A stretch of 64,000 nt of DNA. Source: Clostridium gelidum. GTDB lineage: Bacteria > Bacillota > Clostridia > Clostridiales > Clostridiaceae. This document shows, in pieces, positions 1-9,121 of the stretch. The stretch's first letter is position 1, and each line of letters begins with the position of its first letter. A model generated the notes under the pieces. That model had not been told where the DNA came from. It worked only from the letters and a program-made list of their open reading frames with translations, and ran no database searches. The translations under genes and the position numbers were made by a program. Location of the stretch: positions 3,381,001-3,445,000 of the forward strand of contig NZ_AP024849.1 of the NCBI RefSeq assembly GCF_019977655.1, written 5' to 3'.

Positions 1-279
1 TAAATACATTCAACATTCTAATAATAACTATTCGACTTAATTTTTCAAATTATCTTAATATTATACTTTATTTATAAATATTTCACAACTATTCCTTTCA
101 CCGAAGTATTTAATTAACATATAATATATTTATATTTTAATTAAACTTAATAATAAGTTTAATTCCTTTAGACACATCCAAAATACATCGCATCTTTGAC
201 TTATTCCTTTCTTTCACGCGCTTTATGCTAAACATTTTCTTACGCCAAACTATATCTTATAATATATTGTAGCAAAAAT
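1..279. other. AT-rich intergenic stretch, no gene seen
   Basis: No open frame of convincing length with a ribosome-binding site is visible on either strand. The stretch is very AT-rich with runs of TAATA and TTTAAT. It ends at the terminator-like hairpin at 280-320, so it probably belongs to the upstream region of whatever lies left of the window. Confidence 0.5.
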
Positions 280-320
280 AAAAATAGAGGATAATCTATT
301 GCATAAGATTATCCCCTATT
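280..320 (-). terminator. Rho-independent terminator of the leftward lipoprotein transcript
   Basis: GGGGATAATCT and AGATTATCCTC form a stem with a short loop, followed on the minus strand by a T-rich run (CTATTTTTATTTTTG). There is no T-run on the plus strand, so it should act on leftward transcription from the lipoprotein gene and the structured element at 403-501. Confidence 0.65.
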
Positions 321-402
321 CGAATTAACTATAAATTAGTACTTTACCTGCATTCTATTTTATTATATAGAAACTTGAATTTAGAATCATAATTATACTA
401 TA

Positions 403-501
403 TATCCCTAACTAGAAATAAGGGGGCTTGCTTTTGCGGAGTTGTTACATCAAAATCTTTAGTAACCGCAGCAAATGCATGACCCTTATTTCGGTGGGAT
501 A
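403..501. ncRNA. Candidate structured RNA of unknown family
   Basis: Four nested complementary segments are visible: TATCCC 403-408 with GGGATA 496-501; AAATAAGGG 416-424 with CCCTTATTT 483-491; TGCG 435-438 with CGCA 467-470; GTTAC 444-448 with GTAAC 462-466. Asymmetric internal loops separate them. The element lies between the lipoprotein stop codon and the leftward terminator at 280-320, so the minus strand is the likelier sense. I could not match it to any RNA family that I know. Confidence 0.4.
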
Positions 502-524
502 TCTCCTAAAGTACAGTTTGTATA

Positions 525-1532
525 TTAACTTCTATAATCTAAAAATACATAATCTACTGAGTCTTTAGATACAGCACTTATGCTTCCATCTTGAGTATAT
601 GTGTAAATTTGTTCTTCATTAGCATTTACATTATTAGATCCTACAAATAAAATATTTCCATTTTCATCTATTGTTAGTCCCTTTTCAGTTTTAACAATAG
701 CAGGAAAATCAAAAACTAATCTTTTGGCTTTATTATTTTTTAATTCATACACTGAACTGACATTATTAGAAATTTTTCCAGTAAAATATATTTTTTCATT
801 ATTAATAATAATATCTGAAAGTTCTTCTATATTATCTGTTAAAAGCTTAACATCCTTTGTTTTCTTATCTATCATGAGTAGCTTTTTATTGTTTTCTAAT
901 GTTAACTGTACAAACACCACATTGTTTATAGTTCCCTTTATAAATGCTAAATATCCTTCTTTAATTTTATAAAGTAACTCTTCTTTATTTTCTTTTATAT
1001 TATATGTGAATAATCCATTCACCCCGTCATTACTGACTCCATAATACACCAAAGTATTAACATCATACCAATCATATAAAGTTCCCGATATTGAAACATT
1101 AGATTTCATTTCTATTTCCTTATTTAAAGCAGCATCAAATATTTTTAGCTTAAGACCATTATCTTCTATAAAATATGATATAAATCCTGCATCTTTAGAT
1201 AATTTAAGATCACTATAATCTATATCCTTTATATTAAATTTATTTCCGTTACTCACTACATAAGGCTTACCCTCTTTTGTAGCTATATAACTCGAACTAT
1301 TTTTATCATAAGCTAATACAATATTGTTACTTTTTATTTGTTCATATTTTCCATTGTCATAATTGTATAACTTATAAGCTCCTTCTTCACTTTTTAATAC
1401 AGCTCCTGAATTCAATGTTATCTCCTCTGCTACATTAGGTAGTTTTTCCTTTTTAGGTGAACATCCTAATATAAACAGAGGAAGCACAATGAAAGCTAAA
1501 ATACTTAAGCACTTTCTTTTTAATACTTTCAT
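525..1532 (-). CDS. Lipoprotein of unknown function, probable beta-propeller
   Basis: The 335-residue product begins with a basic n-region, a hydrophobic stretch and the lipobox ILGC with Cys at about residue 24, so it should be lipidated and anchored outside the membrane. The rest has repeated short beta-strand segments with NGN, DNGK and YKLxNxK patterns, suggesting a TolB/WD-like propeller of the DUF5050 kind. That fold is inference. I do not recognise the family. An SD (GAGGGAGAG, about 1536-1544) precedes the ATG. It lies downstream of dapF in the same direction, 64 nt away, and that gap carries a 17-nt motif also found before the CarD-like gene (1560-1576). Confidence 0.8.
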   Translation of the reverse strand: MKVLKRKCLSILAFIVLPLFILGCSPKKEKLPNVAEEITLNSGAVLKSEEGAYKLYNYDNGKYEQIKSNNIVLAYDKNSSSYIATKEGKPYVVSNGNKFNIKDIDYSDLKLSKDAGFISYFIEDNGLKLKIFDAALNKEIEMKSNVSISGTLYDWYDVNTLVYYGVSNDGVNGLFTYNIKENKEELLYKIKEGYLAFIKGTINNVVFVQLTLENNKKLLMIDKKTKDVKLLTDNIEELSDIIINNEKIYFTGKISNNVSSVYELKNNKAKRLVFDFPAIVKTEKGLTIDENGNILFVGSNNVNANEEQIYTYTQDGSISAVSKDSVDYVFLDYRS

Positions 1533-1559
1533 TTCTCTCCCTCTTCTTCACTAATTTAC

Positions 1560-1576
1560 ATACCCTCAAGGAGTAC
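1560..1576 (-). promoter_or_regulatory. 17-nt leader motif shared with the CarD-like gene
   Basis: On the minus strand this reads GTACTCCTTGAGGGTAT, identical to plus-strand 46697-46713 ahead of the CarD-like gene. In both places it sits shortly 5' of the SD. It contains CTCC, which is complementary to GGAG, so it could mask the ribosome-binding site, or it can fold on itself as CTC-CTT-GAG. A regulatory role is inference. Confidence 0.35.
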
Positions 1577-1596
1577 CTAGTACTAAAAGTTTAACT

Positions 1597-2424
1597 TTAC
1601 AAAGAAGTCTTACCTTCAAAAGATACTTCTGCAGGTCCTTTCATATATACATCTTCCCCTAAAACCTCTATGATTAATTCACCACCTGGTGCCAAAACAA
1701 AAATTTCTTTGTTTTTATCTACAAGTCCTAATTTTTTAGCTACAACAACAGCTGCTGAACATCCAGTTCCACAAGCTAGCGTAAAACCTGCACCTCTCTC
1801 CCAGGTATTAACTCTTATATGCGTTTCATCAATTACCTTTACAAAATTGACATTACTTCCTTCTTTAAATAACTCAAGTTTTTCTATTTTAGAACCTTCT
1901 TCTACTACATTGTATTCTCTATCTTTTTCAAAAATAATTGTATGAGGTACTCCCATGAGTACTGTAGTAATATTATAAGTATTGTTATTTACCTTAATTT
2001 CCTGCTGTATAAGACTTTCTATATTATTTAAAGGTATATCACCACCATCATAAGATGGATTTCCCATATATACTCTTACATATTTAACTTTATTGCTTTC
2101 TAATATTATTTCAATTTCCTTAATTCCATCGCCAGTTTCAACTGAAAATTTATTTCCACTTGTTATTTTATGTTCATAAACATACTTTCCAAAACATCTT
2201 ATAGCATTTCCACACATATTAGCTCTTGAACCATCTGCATTTATTATAACCATCTTAGCATTAGCTGCTTCTGATTTCCTCACAATAACTAAACCATCAG
2301 CTCCAATCCCAAAATGTCTATCACAAAGTTTCTTAGCTAGTTCACATTCATCTTTAATATTATAATTAAAATCTTCAATAAATACAAAATCATTTCCCGC
2401 ACCTTGCATTTTATAAAAATCCAT
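1597..2424 (-). CDS. dapF: Diaminopimelate epimerase
   Basis: Converts LL- to meso-diaminopimelate in the lysine and peptidoglycan-precursor pathway, in the cytosol. The 275-residue length is normal. The GAGNDF motif lies near residue 9. The two catalytic cysteines are visible in NMCGNAIRCFG (about residues 73-83) and ACGTGCSAA (about 217-225). The start has a good SD (GGAGGA) 6 nt upstream. The meso-DAP product would feed MurE, which is encoded further right in this window and carries the DAP-type DNPR motif. The function assignment is secure. Confidence 0.97.
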   Translation of the reverse strand: MDFYKMQGAGNDFVFIEDFNYNIKDECELAKKLCDRHFGIGADGLVIVRKSEAANAKMVIINADGSRANMCGNAIRCFGKYVYEHKITSGNKFSVETGDGIKEIEIILESNKVKYVRVYMGNPSYDGGDIPLNNIESLIQQEIKVNNNTYNITTVLMGVPHTIIFEKDREYNVVEEGSKIEKLELFKEGSNVNFVKVIDETHIRVNTWERGAGFTLACGTGCSAAVVVAKKLGLVDKNKEIFVLAPGGELIIEVLGEDVYMKGPAEVSFEGKTSL

Positions 2425-2570
2425 TTAAATTCCTCCCAACACGTAGTTTATTATTTTTTATTTAGTTACATGATTATATGCTTCTATTTTTTCATTTTGC
2501 TAATAATTGATAATTATATAAGTATAATGTTATACTACTCTTAGTTACACTAAGAAAGGATGACAAAAAA

Positions 2571-4316
2571 ATGGCATTAGATGGTATCTACTTACATAGT
2601 TTAGTCAATGATTTACAAAAATCAATATTAAATTGCAGGATAGATAAAATAAATCAACCTGAAAAAGATGAAATTATTTTAACTATGCGAAAAGACCGTA
2701 GCAACATAAAACTTTTAATTTCTGCATCTCCTAGGTTTGCTAGAATTCATTTAACTTCTTCAGCTAAACCAAATCCTATAAAAGCTCCTATGTATTTAAT
2801 GGTTCTTAGAAAATACATATTAGGAGGTAGGATTACAAGCATTACCCAAAAAGATGGTGATAGAATTTTAATAATAGAAATTGAAAATAGAGATGAACTA
2901 GGTTTTGATAGTGTATATTCCCTTATTGTTGAAATCATGTCCCGTCACTCTAATATAACTTTAGTTAGAAATAGAGACAATAAAGTCATGGAATCAATAA
3001 AACACATTACACCTGATATAAATAGTTTTAGAGTATTATACCCTGGAGTGAATTATGTTTATCCTCCATCATCTACTAAATTAAATCCTTATTATACTAC
3101 TTATGAAGAATTAAATTCCTTTATAAGCAAAAATTCTATTATTTTTGATGCTAGTTTTTATTCCAATTGTTTTACAGGAATAAGTAAATTATTATCTAGC
3201 GATTTATATTATAACATTATTAAGTGTAATAATTCACCTACAAGACAAGAAATTTATGAAAATTTTAAGAAATTTACGGATAATTTACATAAAAATCTAT
3301 CTTATACCATATATACAAACAAATTTGGCATGTTAAAGGACTTTTATTCATTAAAACTCACTTCTTTAGAAGAAGATTTTTTATTCCTTCCATATAATGA
3401 TCCTCACACTTTATTGGATGCTTTTTATGAAAAGAAAGATAAACAAGACAGACTTCAAAATAAATCTACTGATTTACAAAAGCTTATTCATACAAACATT
3501 GAAAGATGTAATAAAAAATCAAAAATACTTAATGAAACTCTAAAAGACTGCGCTGAAAAAGATTCTTCAAGAATAAAAGGAGATCTTCTAACTTCTTATA
3601 TCTATAGTATAAAGAAGGGAGAGAGTGAATGTACTTTATTAAATTTTTATAATGAAAATGAAGAAGAATATGTTAGCATAGCTTTGGATAAAACCAAAAC
3701 TCCTGCTGAAAATGTTCAGCGTTATTACAAAAAATATAATAAACTCAAGGTCTCAGAAGAATATGCTAACGTTCAGATCGAAAAAAACATTGAAGAAACA
3801 GATTATTTAAATTCTGTTCTCACTAATATAATAAATGCTGAAAGTTATGACGAAATTGATGAAATAAAAAATGAATTGATTGAAACTAAATATATAAAAT
3901 TTAGAAAAAATAATAAATCATCTAAAAAAGCAAAAACTTCTAAACCTCATCATTTTGTTTCCAGTGATGGAATTGATATCTATGTTGGAAAAAACAACTT
4001 GCAAAATGATTATTTAAGTTTAAAATTTGCAAACAAAAATCATCTTTGGTTACATGCAAAAGATATTCCAGGTTCACATGTTATTGTATGTTCTTTTGAT
4101 GTTCCAGAGAAAACCCTTGAAGAAGCTGCAATAATTGCTGGCTTTTACAGTAAAGGAAAAAATTCTTCCAAATTGCCTATAGATTATACAAAAGTAAAAG
4201 AATTGAAAAAAATAAATGGATCAAAACCTGGTATGGTTATTTATCATGCTAATAAATCTTTAATAATAGACCCAAATGATTTTAATAATCTATATGCGGC
4301 ACAATCAAAAAAATAA
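2571..4316 (+). CDS. rqcH: Ribosome-associated quality control factor RqcH (NFACT family)
   Basis: RqcH binds stalled 50S-peptidyl-tRNA complexes and recruits tRNA-Ala to add C-terminal alanine tails. Older annotations call it fibronectin-binding protein FbpA. The 581-residue length fits. The N-terminal NFACT-N domain starts MALDGIYLHSLVNDL, a helical coiled-coil middle spans about residues 270-430, and the C-terminal NFACT-R domain has IYVGKNNLQND and LWLHAKDIPGSHVI. It is transcribed alone, divergently from dapF, from an SD AAAGGA. It ends just before a strong bidirectional terminator. Confidence 0.93.
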   Translation: MALDGIYLHSLVNDLQKSILNCRIDKINQPEKDEIILTMRKDRSNIKLLISASPRFARIHLTSSAKPNPIKAPMYLMVLRKYILGGRITSITQKDGDRILIIEIENRDELGFDSVYSLIVEIMSRHSNITLVRNRDNKVMESIKHITPDINSFRVLYPGVNYVYPPSSTKLNPYYTTYEELNSFISKNSIIFDASFYSNCFTGISKLLSSDLYYNIIKCNNSPTRQEIYENFKKFTDNLHKNLSYTIYTNKFGMLKDFYSLKLTSLEEDFLFLPYNDPHTLLDAFYEKKDKQDRLQNKSTDLQKLIHTNIERCNKKSKILNETLKDCAEKDSSRIKGDLLTSYIYSIKKGESECTLLNFYNENEEEYVSIALDKTKTPAENVQRYYKKYNKLKVSEEYANVQIEKNIEETDYLNSVLTNIINAESYDEIDEIKNELIETKYIKFRKNNKSSKKAKTSKPHHFVSSDGIDIYVGKNNLQNDYLSLKFANKNHLWLHAKDIPGSHVIVCSFDVPEKTLEEAAIIAGFYSKGKNSSKLPIDYTKVKELKKINGSKPGMVIYHANKSLIIDPNDFNNLYAAQSKK

Positions 4317-4350
4317 TAAATCCATGTGCCTAAAGATTAATTTCATTTAG

Positions 4351-4400
4351 AAATAGGGTATCAACTTTAGTTTTTTCAAACTAAAGTTGATACCCTATTT
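4351..4400. terminator. Bidirectional terminator between rqcH and the methyltransferase gene
   Basis: A perfect 20-bp stem (AAATAGGGTATCAACTTTAG and its complement) surrounds a 10-nt loop, with T-rich flanks on both sides. The two convergent genes rqcH and the THUMP methyltransferase share it. Confidence 0.9.
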
Positions 4401-4428
4401 TCTGATAAATATCTTTTTCTTCACATGA

Positions 4429-5589
4429 TTAATCCATTAATTCATTTATTAATGTGTCTCCAAAATTCTTAATCTTATCATTATCAAAATATTGATAATA
4501 ATGACACAGTATTTTACCATTATATAATTTTCTGTTTTTAGTTGACTTTACTCCAAATACTTTTTCAAAATTCTCAAGTGAAGTTAATACATTGAAATCC
4601 CAACTTTCTAACTTTGTCTTTACCTTCCCCATATGTCTATAAAGAATATCTAATATTTCTTCTTCTCCAAGTCTTTCTCCATATGGAGGATTAGAAATTA
4701 TAAATCCATGTTTTCTAGAAGTAGAAAAATCAAAGAAATCTCTTTTTTGAAATTCTATATATTTCTTTACTCCAGCCCTTTCAGCATTTGACATAGCAAA
4801 TTTAATAACATTATAATCTATATCATATCCTATTATTTTTAAATCTTTATCTTTTTGAGATTTTTTAGCGCCTTCTCTAACAGAATTGAAATCATCTTCA
4901 TTCATAGATGGCCATGTTTCACATATAAAACTTCTATTTACTCCTGGTGCAATGTTTTGAGCTATCATAGCAGCTTCAATTAATATTGTTCCTGATCCAC
5001 AAAATGGATCTATGAGTTCAAAATCATCTCTCCATCTTGAAAGTAAAACCATTGATGCAGCTAATGTTTCTTTTATAGGCGCAATTCCAGAAAGCACTCT
5101 ATAACCTCGCTTATGCAATCCTGGACCTGTTGTATCTATTGTTAGTGTAACTATATCTTTTAAAATTGCCACTTCTATTTTATAAACAGGACCACTTTCA
5201 CTAAATTGCTCTATTTTATAGCTTTCACTCATACTAGTGATAACAGCTTTTTTAACTATAGATTGACAATCTGGAACGCTATGAAGTGTTGATTTAATAC
5301 TTTTCCCAACAACATGCATAACCCCATCTTTCGGGATTAGTTTGCTCCAATCTACTTTTTTTGTTCCTTGGAATAGTTCTTCAAAAGATTTCGCTTCAAA
5401 TTCAGCCATTTTTATAAGAACTCTATCTGCAGTTCTTAAATGAATATTAGCTATAGCTATATCCATTTCATCGCCTTCAAAAGTTACCTTTCCATTTTCA
5501 ATTTTTAAATTTTCATATCCAAGTGTTCTTAATTCTTTTGCTGTTATACTCTCTATTCCAAATGTACTTGTTGCAATTAAATCATACAT
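4429..5589 (-). CDS. THUMP-domain class I RNA methyltransferase (RlmL/YpsC family)
   Basis: Predicted SAM-dependent N2-guanine methyltransferase of 23S rRNA. A THUMP RNA-binding region (about residues 50-150) precedes a Rossmann methyltransferase domain with FCGSGTILIEAA (SAM site) and the catalytic NPPYGERLG. The longest frame starts at a GTG at 5619, but the only good SD (AAAGGAG, 5601-5607) lies inside it. I therefore start at the ATG at 5587-5589, giving MYDLIATSTFG and 386 residues. pyrR lies just upstream in the same direction and may be cotranscribed. The exact target nucleotide cannot be read from sequence. Confidence 0.9.
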   Translation of the reverse strand: MYDLIATSTFGIESITAKELRTLGYENLKIENGKVTFEGDEMDIAIANIHLRTADRVLIKMAEFEAKSFEELFQGTKKVDWSKLIPKDGVMHVVGKSIKSTLHSVPDCQSIVKKAVITSMSESYKIEQFSESGPVYKIEVAILKDIVTLTIDTTGPGLHKRGYRVLSGIAPIKETLAASMVLLSRWRDDFELIDPFCGSGTILIEAAMIAQNIAPGVNRSFICETWPSMNEDDFNSVREGAKKSQKDKDLKIIGYDIDYNVIKFAMSNAERAGVKKYIEFQKRDFFDFSTSRKHGFIISNPPYGERLGEEEILDILYRHMGKVKTKLESWDFNVLTSLENFEKVFGVKSTKNRKLYNGKILCHYYQYFDNDKIKNFGDTLINELMD

Positions 5590-5628
5590 AATTTTATATT
5601 CTCCTTTGTTCAAATTCACTCTTTTATT

Positions 5629-6177
5629 TTACTCAGTATCATTTGAATCATATATTTTAACACAATCTTCTCCATCAGTTTCTTTTAAATAAACTTCTAT
5701 AGCTTCACTTTTTGAAGTAGGAATATTCTTTCCTACATAATCAGCTCTAATAGGTAATTCCTTGTGACCTCTATCTATAAGAACTGCTAATTGAATAACT
5801 GTAGGTCTATTTACATCTATAATAGCATCTATTGCAGCTCTAACTGTTCTACCAGTGTATAAAACATCATCTATTATAACTATTTTCTTGTCTTTTATTT
5901 CAAGTCCCAAATCTATATTTCTAATTTCTAAATTTTCCTTTGAAATATCTAAATCATCTCTATATAAAGTTATATCTACAGAACCAACTGGAACTTCTTT
6001 CCCTTCAATTCCTTTAATATAATTTGCAATTCTCTTTGCAAGTGGATATCCTCTAGTTTTAATTCCAAGCAAAACTAAATCCTCTACCCCTTTATTTCTT
6101 TCTATTATTTCATGAGAAACTCTTATTAATGTTCTATCTATAGCCTTCTCATCCAATAGAACTGCTTTCAATTTCAT
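5629..6177 (-). CDS. pyrR: Bifunctional pyr regulator / uracil phosphoribosyltransferase PyrR
   Basis: PyrR binds pyr mRNA leaders with UMP to promote attenuation and has some uracil phosphoribosyltransferase activity. The 182-residue length is standard. The PRPP-binding motif is clear (VIIDDVLYTGRTVRAAID, about residues 97-114), as is the N-terminal LDEKAIDRTLIRVSHEI. The SD GGAGGG sits 6 nt before the ATG. No pyr biosynthetic genes lie beside it here, so its targets must be elsewhere. I saw no clear PyrR-binding attenuator in the 138-nt gap upstream. Confidence 0.95.
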   Translation of the reverse strand: MKLKAVLLDEKAIDRTLIRVSHEIIERNKGVEDLVLLGIKTRGYPLAKRIANYIKGIEGKEVPVGSVDITLYRDDLDISKENLEIRNIDLGLEIKDKKIVIIDDVLYTGRTVRAAIDAIIDVNRPTVIQLAVLIDRGHKELPIRADYVGKNIPTSKSEAIEVYLKETDGEDCVKIYDSNDTE

Positions 6178-6315
6178 GTTATCCCTCCGCTTTTAAACTA
6201 AGTATTCCTTAATTATAGATAAACAAATTCTAAGTATAAGTCTAGATTTCAATTTGGATATCTATATATTCTTATAAAATCACATATATTATACTACAAC
6301 AATCTATTAATCTAA

Positions 6316-7233
6316 TCATCTAATCTCATTTCTTAATTTATCTATCAAACCAATAAAATACTCTGGTAATTCTGTAGTGAATTCAACATATTTATTTTCT
6401 GTTGGATGAATAAATCCTAAAGTCTTAGCATGTAACACTTGCCCTTTTAACTTAAATCTTTGTTTTTTAAAGCCATAAAGAGGATCTCCAACTAATGGGA
6501 AACCAATTGATGCCATATGAACTCTTATTTGGTGTGTCCTACCAGTTTCTAATATACATTTTATTAAGGTATAACCATTATATCTTTCAATAACTTCATA
6601 ATGTGTTACAGCTCTCTTTCCATCATCTACAATTCCCATCTTTAATCTATCTCTTTTATTTCTTGCAAGTGGTTTATCAATAGTACCCTTCTCGTTTTTA
6701 AGTCTTCCTTCAATTAAGGCATAATATTCCCTTTTCATAGAGTGATCTTTCAATTGTTCTGAAAGTTTGTTGTGAGATTCGTCATTTTTAGCAACGACTA
6801 AAATGCCAGATGTATCCTTATCAATTCTATGAACTATTCCAGGTCTTATAACCCCATTTATACTAGATAAATCTTTGCAATGAAAAAGTAAAGCATTAAC
6901 TAATGTTCCATTATAGTTACCTGGTGCAGGATGTACAACCATCCCTTGGACTTTATTAACAACTATTAAATCTTTATCTTCATATAATATGTGTAAAGGT
7001 ATTTCTTCTGCATCTACCTTTAATACTTCTGGTTCTTTAAATATTACTTCAATTTCATCAAAAGCCTTTAATTTATAATTGCTTTTAGGAACTTTACCAT
7101 TAACCTTAATACTATCCTTTTCAATAAGTCCTTGAATAAAAGATCTTGATTTATCAACAAAAACTTCAGACAAATATTTATCAATTCTTGTTCCCTGATC
7201 CTTTTCATCAACTGTAAAAATATTTTTATCCAT
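6316..7233 (-). CDS. RluD-family 23S rRNA pseudouridine synthase (YlyB-like)
   Basis: Isomerises uridines in 23S rRNA to pseudouridine. An N-terminal S4 RNA-binding domain (about residues 13-75) is followed by the catalytic domain with HRIDKDTSGILVVAKND, whose Asp is the nucleophile, and GRTHQIRVHM. The 305-residue length matches the RluA/RluD group. The start is supported by AAGGAGA about 10 nt upstream. In many Firmicutes lspA precedes this gene. Here the upstream DNA instead holds a repeat remnant and then divergent motA. Confidence 0.93.
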   Translation of the reverse strand: MDKNIFTVDEKDQGTRIDKYLSEVFVDKSRSFIQGLIEKDSIKVNGKVPKSNYKLKAFDEIEVIFKEPEVLKVDAEEIPLHILYEDKDLIVVNKVQGMVVHPAPGNYNGTLVNALLFHCKDLSSINGVIRPGIVHRIDKDTSGILVVAKNDESHNKLSEQLKDHSMKREYYALIEGRLKNEKGTIDKPLARNKRDRLKMGIVDDGKRAVTHYEVIERYNGYTLIKCILETGRTHQIRVHMASIGFPLVGDPLYGFKKQRFKLKGQVLHAKTLGFIHPTENKYVEFTTELPEYFIGLIDKLRNEIR

Positions 7234-7544
7234 AAATCAATGTCTCCTTCTTTAAAACGTGTTATTTCAACATTATAAGGCATATGAAATGAAATGACAA
7301 GTTAATGATACTCTGTAAATTTTTCATCAGACAATTAAAAGTATGCTTAATAGTGATGATAATCAATAAGAAAAAGCAATATATTTAACCCTTAACCATC
7401 ATATATAACGGTTTTACAATTTTTTTTTAATATGTTATCATTATTTTATATTTGTATATAATTTGTTATTGTCTATTAAGTTTACATAATTGACAGCGTA
7501 AACTATTAATTTTAATTAAGACATATATGGGGGGAGCATTATTT
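7234..7544. other. Intergenic region between rluD-like gene and motA, with repeat remnant
   Basis: It carries divergent start regions. At about 7278-7307 on the plus strand, TAAGGCATATGAAATGAAATGACAAG resembles the left end of the inverted-repeat elements at 24981 and 27543, so it is a likely remnant. A TTTACA/TATTAA pair about 17 nt apart near 7480-7510 could serve motA as a sigma-A promoter, but this is weak. No clear sigma-D (flagellar) promoter was seen. Confidence 0.35.
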
Positions 7545-8318
7545 ATGGACATTTTGTCACTTTTAGGTCTAGTAGTAGCCTTTGGATCTATAATAGTAGG
7601 TTATTTATTAGCACATGGTCAAATACTTGCACTACTAAAATTAACTTCTGGAATAATAGTTATAGGAGGAACACTTGGCGCAACTGCAGTTTCTTTTCCT
7701 TCAAAAACATTAAAAAAGATGCCGAAAGTAATAGCACTAGCCTTTAAAAAGAAAGAGTTTGATTTACAACAACATATCATATATTTCAAAGATGTTTCAC
7801 TTAAAACTAGAAGAGATGGGCTTTTAAGTCTAGAATCGGAATTGACTGGTGCAGATTTAGATCCGTTTATAAAAAAAGGACTACAAATGGTTGTTGATGG
7901 TATAGAACCAGCATCTGTTAAAAGTATTTTAAATACTAAATTGGAACAACTTGCCTCAAGACATGATGATTGTATTGAGATGTTTTCAGCAGCTGGTGGC
8001 TATGCACCTACTATGGGTATTGTAGGAACTGTAACAAGTTTAGTTATTGTACTAGCTAATTTAGCTGATCCATCTGCAATGGGTGGAGAAATTGCTTCTG
8101 CCTTTGTAGCAACATTATACGGACTTGGTACTGCAAATCTCTTTTGGCTTCCTATTGCTAGTAAATTAAAAGAAATTAATAAGGCCGAAATTATTGAAAA
8201 AGAAATGATTATTGAAGCTGTCCTTCTCATTCAAGAAGGAGTTAATCCAAATACTTTAGTAAGTAAGCTTGTTGGTTACTTAACTGATGAACAAGCCAAA
8301 TTATTAGAAGATAATTAA
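7545..8318 (+). CDS. motA: Flagellar motor stator protein MotA
   Basis: Membrane half of the ion channel that powers flagellar rotation, paired with MotB. Four hydrophobic segments are seen: residues 4-22 and 31-50 at the N-terminus and two around 140-200. MotA signatures GGYAPTMGIVGTVTSLV and the cytoplasmic charged loop between TM2 and TM3 are present. A start six codons earlier (7527) would overlap the only SD (GGGGGGAG, 7529-7536), so I use the ATG at 7545, giving 257 residues. motB follows 14 nt later. The flagellar structural genes are not in the window. Confidence 0.94.
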   Translation: MDILSLLGLVVAFGSIIVGYLLAHGQILALLKLTSGIIVIGGTLGATAVSFPSKTLKKMPKVIALAFKKKEFDLQQHIIYFKDVSLKTRRDGLLSLESELTGADLDPFIKKGLQMVVDGIEPASVKSILNTKLEQLASRHDDCIEMFSAAGGYAPTMGIVGTVTSLVIVLANLADPSAMGGEIASAFVATLYGLGTANLFWLPIASKLKEINKAEIIEKEMIIEAVLLIQEGVNPNTLVSKLVGYLTDEQAKLLEDN

Positions 8319-8332
8319 AAGAGGTATATATA

Positions 8333-9070
8333 ATGAAGAGAATAAAAAAAGAAAAAGATAATTCTGAGAGATGGATGCTTTCTTACTTAGATTTTATAAC
8401 CTTACTTATGATTTTCTTTCTAATGATGTATGCAATGTCTACTGTCGATAGTAGCAAAGCTACAGCTCTTGCAAAGTCATTAAAAGTAGGGTTTAATTCT
8501 GGGAATGGAGAAAATATTATAGCAGTATCTGATGATACCAATGCTCCCCCTAAAGTAGTGGATCAAGAAACATTAGATGCTTTAGCTGAAACCGAAAAAC
8601 TAGAGGATATTAAAAAGAAAGTAGATGAACTTGTAAATAATTCAGAATTGAAAGGAAGTGTTACTACAACAATTCAAGAAAGAGGACTATTAATAAGCTT
8701 TAATGATAGTGTATTTTTTAATAGTGGTGAAGCTAATATTAAAACTGACTGGCAAGGTAAATTAAAGTCTATATCAAAAGTTTTAAATGGACTCGATAAT
8801 TACATACGTGTTGAGGGGCATACGGATAACGTTGCAATTAACACAGATTACTTTCCTTCCAATTGGCAACTTTCATCAGTAAGAGCGGCAAATGTAGTTC
8901 AATTTTTAATTACTCAAGGAAGTGTTCGTGCAGACAGATTATCATCTGTAGGATATGGAGAATATCGACCAATTAAAAGTAATGCTACTGATGCTGGAAA
9001 ATCGTCAAATAGACGAGTTGATATAGTAATATTAAATACTAAACTTAATAATTCAGAAACTCCACAATAA
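8333..9070 (+). CDS. motB: Flagellar motor stator protein MotB
   Basis: MotB anchors the stator to peptidoglycan and carries the ion-binding aspartate. A single transmembrane helix lies at about residues 17-37, with LSYLDFITLLMIFFLMMYAMS; the Asp in YLDF is at the expected channel position. The C-terminal OmpA-like peptidoglycan-binding domain has GHTDNV and SVRAANVVQFL and the NRRVDI motif. The 245-residue length is normal. It is cotranscribed with motA and ends before the terminator at 9083-9113. Confidence 0.95.
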   Translation: MKRIKKEKDNSERWMLSYLDFITLLMIFFLMMYAMSTVDSSKATALAKSLKVGFNSGNGENIIAVSDDTNAPPKVVDQETLDALAETEKLEDIKKKVDELVNNSELKGSVTTTIQERGLLISFNDSVFFNSGEANIKTDWQGKLKSISKVLNGLDNYIRVEGHTDNVAINTDYFPSNWQLSSVRAANVVQFLITQGSVRADRLSSVGYGEYRPIKSNATDAGKSSNRRVDIVILNTKLNNSETPQ

Positions 9071-9082
9071 TTAAATGTAATA

Positions 9083-9113
9083 AAAAAACCACTTAAAACT
9101 TAAGTGGTTTTTT
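9083..9113. terminator. Bidirectional terminator between motB and divIVA
   Basis: AAAAAACCACTTAAA/TTTAAGTGGTTTTTT forms an A/T-flanked hairpin that can end rightward motB and leftward divIVA transcripts. Confidence 0.88.
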
Positions 9114-9121
9114 AATATGGT

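Noticed and set aside
403..501. 6S RNA, SRP RNA or a known riboswitch
   Set aside because: It is too short for 6S, lacks the GGAA loop and conserved SRP stem, and does not show the consensus of purine, TPP, SAM, lysine, glycine, FMN, c-di-GMP or T-box elements.
724..972. Plus-strand reading frame opposite the lipoprotein gene
   Set aside because: It is fully antisense to a gene with lipobox and SD, has no SD, and its translation is low-complexity hydrophobic sequence caused by AT-rich composition.
7234..7544. Sigma-D type promoter for motAB
   Set aside because: No TAAA-N15-GCCGATAA-like sequence was found; only a weak sigma-A-like pair.
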